From JAIVJG01 sp964236735 (GTDB taxonomy: Bacteria; Acidobacteriota; Blastocatellia; Pyrinomonadales; Pyrinomonadaceae), in the NCBI GenBank assembly GCA_964236735.1, contig CAXSFM010000009.1, positions 1 to 64,000 of the forward strand: a stretch of DNA of 64,000 nt. Reading direction: 5' to 3'. Made by a program: the position numbers and the translations under genes. The notes under the pieces were generated by a model, which saw nothing but the letters and a program-made list of their open reading frames with translations, ran no database searches and was not told the DNA's origin. Numbering within the stretch: the first letter of the stretch is position 1; each line of letters opens with the position of its first letter. Shown here piece after piece: positions 60,476 to 64,000 of this stretch.

Positions 60476-61831
60476 TTAGCTGACGACGACCTCCTGCTTC
60501 GTATCATCAAAGGTCACGCGGCGTCCTGTATGCATCGCGGCAATCGTCATGCAGATGGCGGTGGCGTGGTTGTAGCCCGCGTGAACGTCTGCGTGCGGCG
60601 TCTGTCGACTGCGAACGCACTCCATCCAGTTACGCATGTGCGACGAAGTTAAGTTGTCCGCGCCTGTGTTCGCGCTCGTCGTGGCGGGAACTTGCGCCGC
60701 CTCATCGGCCAGCGACATCTCCTTCAACAGGTTCGGCTGCATCCCCATCTCCGCCGCCTCTTTCGCCTGCAAGCCGCCTTCGGGAGTGATCTTGTTGGTG
60801 TCGAGGTTGAGCATTCCGGCGTTCGAGTAATACAACTCTTTGACGCCTCCTGCGGAGTTGCTGAAGCGCGATGAATAGACGACTTGAAAACCTTTCGTCA
60901 TATCGTTGAGCGGGCCGTAATCAAACACGGCAGTCATCGTGTCGAAGTTCTGACGCCCATCGTGCCATTGATAGATGCCGCCGTTGGCGACGACGCTGCG
61001 CGGATGCGGCAGGCCGGAGAACCAGTGAACGGTGTCAATCTGGTGCGACATCCACTGGCAGGGGATGCCGGACGAATAAGGCCAGAAGAGACGAAACTCA
61101 AGATACTTGCGCGGGTCCCAAGCGGCCTTGCGTCCATTCTCTCGGCGGTTGAGCAGGAAGCGATCCCAGTCCGTATCCTCCTGTCGAATCTCCTTGACGA
61201 GTTGAGGCCGTCGCCAGCGTCCAGGTTGATTGACGTTCCATGTCATATCAACCATCACGATGTCGCCGAACTTACCCGACTTGATAAACTCATTCGCTCG
61301 AATATAGTTTGAGCCGCTGCGACGCTGGCTGCCGATCTGCACAATCCTCTTCGTTTCCTCGACGGCCTTGCGAATCGCTTTGGCGTCTTCCATCGTGTTC
61401 GCCATCGGCTTTTCGACGTAGGCATCGCGGCCTGCGCGCACAGCTTCAACGCCATGCAGCGCGTGCTGAAAGTCCGCCGTGGCGACGATGACGGCGTCAA
61501 CATCCTTGCGTTCATAAAGCTCTTCGTTGTTGCGCGCTTTGGCGATTTCGTGCCCTGTGAGTTTGCCGAGCGCGTCCGCGCCTTCATCGCGACGCCTGCT
61601 CCAAATGTCCGAGACGGCGACAAGGTCACAGTTGAGTTCCTTCGCGTGCATCATAAATGCGGGAATGAGGGATTGGCGGCAACGATCTGAATAACCGACG
61701 ATGCCGACACGCACGCGGTCGTTTGCGCCGACGATGTTGGCATAGCTCGACGCCCGCGAAGCAATCACTGCTCCGGCTGCGCCGAGCGTGGCGGTCTTCA
61801 TAAAATCTCTGCGTGAGTTGTTATCAGGCAT
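60476..61831 (-). CDS. Tat-exported Gfo/Idh/MocA family oxidoreductase
   Basis: A 451-residue NAD(P)-dependent sugar oxidoreductase. The twin-arginine signal is SRRDFMKTATLGAAGAV. The Rossmann motif is VRVGIVGYSDRCRQSLIPAF, followed by the active-site YVEKPMANTMEDA. Tat export means it can carry folded NAD(P) outside the cytoplasm, as for glucose-fructose oxidoreductase. The start at 61831 (AAAGGAGAA upstream) is preferred to Met codons 10 residues earlier. Its stop touches the DUF6807 gene. Confidence 0.92.
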   Translation of the reverse strand: MPDNNSRRDFMKTATLGAAGAVIASRASSYANIVGANDRVRVGIVGYSDRCRQSLIPAFMMHAKELNCDLVAVSDIWSRRRDEGADALGKLTGHEIAKARNNEELYERKDVDAVIVATADFQHALHGVEAVRAGRDAYVEKPMANTMEDAKAIRKAVEETKRIVQIGSQRRSGSNYIRANEFIKSGKFGDIVMVDMTWNVNQPGRWRRPQLVKEIRQEDTDWDRFLLNRRENGRKAAWDPRKYLEFRLFWPYSSGIPCQWMSHQIDTVHWFSGLPHPRSVVANGGIYQWHDGRQNFDTMTAVFDYGPLNDMTKGFQVVYSSRFSNSAGGVKELYYSNAGMLNLDTNKITPEGGLQAKEAAEMGMQPNLLKEMSLADEAAQVPATTSANTGADNLTSSHMRNWMECVRSRQTPHADVHAGYNHATAICMTIAAMHTGRRVTFDDTKQEVVVS

Positions 61832-61909
61832 GATGCGTTCTCCTTTTATGTTGTCCATCAAAGCTTGCTGTTCACTAAAGTTTGCTGTCCATCAAAATCA
61901 AGTTGCGAA

Positions 61910-62782
61910 TCAAAGCGCGCCTGCGCGTCGCAGAAGGTCTTTCATTCCGGCCATGCTTTGACGGCTGGATTCTTCGGGCGTGCCCGCGCCGTGCCAGTGC
62001 GTTTCCAGACTGACGACGCCGCGATAGCCATCCTGCTTGAGCGCGCGATACTGCGCGACGTAGTCAATGATGCCGCCGCCCATCTTCATCCATTCGTACT
62101 TATCCCCGCCCGCGCGCACGACATCTTTGCAGTGCATATAGCCGAGTCGGTTTTTTGGCAGGCGCGAGTAACCGTCCGGGTAAGCAATCTCGCCGCGACT
62201 GGCAGCGTTGCCCGGGTCCCAGTTCAGTTTGAAGTACGGTGAACGAACCGCGTCGAGTGTACGCGCAGCTTCGGCTCCGGTGGCTGTGTTGCAACTCGGC
62301 TCGTTCTCAAGCAGCAATGTTATTTTGCGCTTCTCCGCCTTCCGCGCCGCCGCGATTAACTTTTGATCTATGGCGGCGCGATAGGGCTTTTGATCGTCGA
62401 GCCGCCAGAAATCAAAGATGCGGATCCTGTCCACATGAAAGACGCGGGCGAGTTCAAAGCCGCGCTCCAACAATTCATCCTGCTGCTCGTAGGTAAAGTC
62501 CGCGCTGAACTGATCGCGCTTCGGGCTGAACTGCGAGGTCGGCGCAGCAGGCCAGTCAACTTTGAATATCGGCGACGCAATCGAGGACACGCGCAGCTTG
62601 TACTTCGACAGAATCCGGCGGGCTTCGGCGATCTCTTTCGCGTCGAGCCGCATGATGTTCTTGCCCCACATCGAGCGGAGTTCGATGTACTGCAAACCAA
62701 ACTCCTGCGCCGCAACTTTCGCTGCGCGCTCGAAGTCTGCGCCGATCTCGTCGTTGATAACTGATAGTTTGAAGGTTGGCAT
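61910..62782 (-). CDS. Sugar phosphate isomerase/epimerase family TIM barrel
   Basis: A 290-residue xylose-isomerase-like TIM barrel. Metal-site residues are in LLLENEPSCN (Glu), KLNWDPGNA (Asp), MHCKDVV (His/Asp) and VVSLETHWHG (Glu/His). Start MPTFKLSVINDEIG is the family beginning; an upstream extension in the same frame is low complexity. No signal peptide is seen, so it is cytoplasmic. Relatives include 3-keto-sugar isomerases and inosose-type enzymes; the substrate is unknown. Confidence 0.87.
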   Translation of the reverse strand: MPTFKLSVINDEIGADFERAAKVAAQEFGLQYIELRSMWGKNIMRLDAKEIAEARRILSKYKLRVSSIASPIFKVDWPAAPTSQFSPKRDQFSADFTYEQQDELLERGFELARVFHVDRIRIFDFWRLDDQKPYRAAIDQKLIAAARKAEKRKITLLLENEPSCNTATGAEAARTLDAVRSPYFKLNWDPGNAASRGEIAYPDGYSRLPKNRLGYMHCKDVVRAGGDKYEWMKMGGGIIDYVAQYRALKQDGYRGVVSLETHWHGAGTPEESSRQSMAGMKDLLRRAGAL

Positions 62783-62891
62783 AATCAAATAGTCTGGAGT
62801 CTGGAGTCTTGAGTCAGAAGTCGAAGATTTGGAATCAGCCGTTGAGGCCGGAAGCTTCAAGTCTGCAAATGCGTGACCATGAACTCTTCAC

Positions 62892-63863
62892 TCAAATTTT
62901 CATTCCCAACTTTTCTTCAAGATACTTCTTGCTAATCTCCGCGCACTCTTTCGGCGTTCGCGTCTTGTCCGGCACGCTATCGAGTTCGATGACAGCCCAA
63001 CCACGAAACTTGACATCCCTGAGCGCGGCGAAGACCGCCGGAAGATCAACTCTGCCGCGTCCGAGTTCGACGAAGCGATAACCGCGACCGCGCTCATCAC
63101 TCGCCGCGAGCGTCTCGACATCCTTGATGTGCAGAAAGAGCAAGCGGTCTTTGTACTGCCTGATCGCCTTGGCGGGGTCGCCGCCGCCCTGCTGGTAATG
63201 CGCGATGTCGAGTTCAAGCTTCACGTAGCGCGGATCAGCCGCCTCCATAATCCGATCAACTTCGTCGGGCGATTCACCGAGGCTGCCCATGTGATTGTGA
63301 TAGCTGAGGGGGACTCCCAAATCTGTCGTGCGCTTGCCGATCTCTGTTAAGACCTTGCCGAGTTGTTTGAAGTCTGCGGCCTCCGGCTTACGATCTTTGG
63401 GACGCGCCGAATCAGTCACCTGCAAGTAACGCCCGCCCACATCATGCACAAACTTCGCGTTAGTGGAATGCTTGGCAATCTCTGCGGCTTCTGTGCCGGA
63501 AGCGATGCCGACTCCTCCGCTCGATAGCGCGACCATTTTGAGATGATGCTGCTCCAATAAATCACGCAAAGCTTTCGGACGCGCGCCATAGTCTTTCAGG
63601 ATGTTGCTGCGAAGCTGTATGCCGCGAAATCCGACATCTGAGATGTCCGTGATGGCCTGTTCGTCCTTCTCGTTCCATGTAATCGCCGCGTAGCCAAAGC
63701 GGATGTCGGACGGCGCGGGCGTCACAGGCTTATCAAAGTAAGAGAGATCAACGGGCGGGTAGAGCGCGGGTTCGAGCGCGCCCGCGAAGTTCTTAATCGG
63801 AAGCGATGAAGCAGCTGCGACTGCTCCGATGCTGATGATGAAACGACGACGCGAGATTGACAT
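62892..63863 (-). CDS. Tat-exported sugar phosphate isomerase/epimerase family protein
   Basis: A 323-residue TIM barrel with a twin-arginine signal (SRRRFIISIGAVAAASS). The core has FGYAAITWN, GVPLSYHNHMGS (metal His), YVKLELDIAHYQQGG (Glu/Asp) and AVIELDSVPD (Glu). It is a distant relative of the neighbouring protein at 61910-62782. The export signal places this isomerase in the periplasm or on the cell surface beside the Tat-exported oxidoreductase, so the two probably share one pathway. Confidence 0.88.
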   Translation of the reverse strand: MSISRRRFIISIGAVAAASSLPIKNFAGALEPALYPPVDLSYFDKPVTPAPSDIRFGYAAITWNEKDEQAITDISDVGFRGIQLRSNILKDYGARPKALRDLLEQHHLKMVALSSGGVGIASGTEAAEIAKHSTNAKFVHDVGGRYLQVTDSARPKDRKPEAADFKQLGKVLTEIGKRTTDLGVPLSYHNHMGSLGESPDEVDRIMEAADPRYVKLELDIAHYQQGGGDPAKAIRQYKDRLLFLHIKDVETLAASDERGRGYRFVELGRGRVDLPAVFAALRDVKFRGWAVIELDSVPDKTRTPKECAEISKKYLEEKLGMKI

Positions 63864-64000
63864 GTTGTAGCTCCTTTACGATTGAGTACGACGAAGGCGC
63901 GCGGATTTGTCAGCATCACCTGCGGTACTGACAGAACAGTTAATGAGATTCGCGCGCTACTGCCGCTCCGCTTGCTCCGACCAGAAAATCTAAATCCGCG
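63864..64000. other. Window end with repeat remnant
   Basis: No gene. A short copy of the GTCAGTACCGCCTGCGG-type palindrome lies at about 63908-63934, and CGCGGATTT (63899-63907) is mirrored by AAATCCGCG (63992-64000) at the very edge of the window. Upstream signals for the - strand operon ending at 59393 are expected here. Confidence 0.45.

Overview
The window looks like a chromosomal piece of an Acidobacteriota bacterium, most likely Blastocatellia/Pyrinomonas-like. This is inferred from the high-GC coding style, an oxygen-tolerant group 1h (formerly group 5) [NiFe]-hydrogenase locus of the type known from Pyrinomonas and actinobacteria, an Oar-like 1181-residue TonB-dependent receptor, and many exported sugar-active proteins. 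No rRNA, tRNA, CRISPR array or intact insertion sequence was seen.

Region 1 (about 477-16441) is a hydrogenase island on the + strand. It holds the structural subunits hhyS and hhyL, then a tightly overlapping accessory set: a NifU-like protein, a 66-aa acidic peptide, DUF5947, DUF6084, two proteins I do not recognise, the C-terminal maturation protease and a 51-aa one-helix peptide. DUF1440-like and YceI genes follow, then hypA, hypB, hypF, hypC, a SIS-domain isomerase, hypD and hypE. Together these can build the NiFe(CN)2CO site and process the large subunit of a cytosolic, high-affinity H2 oxidiser. A BrnT-type toxin/antitoxin pair sits between hypD and hypE, flanked by a 19-bp exact repeat of the hypD 3' end, so it looks like an insertion.

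Region 2 (about 16700-22800) is accessory. It has an Rrf2 regulator with a striking nested palindromic operator driving an ABC exporter, then a DUF6526 protein, an Old Yellow Enzyme, a HicBA pair, and a frameshifted membrane/coiled-coil gene beside a coding-like remnant.

Region 3 (about 22850-50222) is a uronate/pectin utilisation locus. It encodes two SDRs (one KduD), a NagB-fold protein, a UxaA-type altronate dehydratase, KduI, a KdgF-like cupin, an ExuT-like transporter, KDG kinase and KDPG aldolase. These converge on 2-keto-3-deoxygluconate and then pyruvate plus glyceraldehyde-3-phosphate. Around them are exported esterases, an exported Gfo/Idh-like protein, a 1275-aa LamG protein, a TonB-dependent receptor, a GH2 enzyme with a PA14 insert, and a ROK regulator as the likely controller.

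Region 4 (about 50236-56169) is mostly small secreted proteins of unknown function. Region 5 (56205-59201) is a multi-PAS/GAF hybrid histidine kinase. Region 6 (59393-63863, - strand) holds a DUF6807/PmoA-like protein, a Tat-exported Gfo/Idh/MocA oxidoreductase and two sugar-phosphate-isomerase-like TIM barrels, one of them Tat-exported. It may be a periplasmic sugar-oxidation (3-keto-glycoside type) module.
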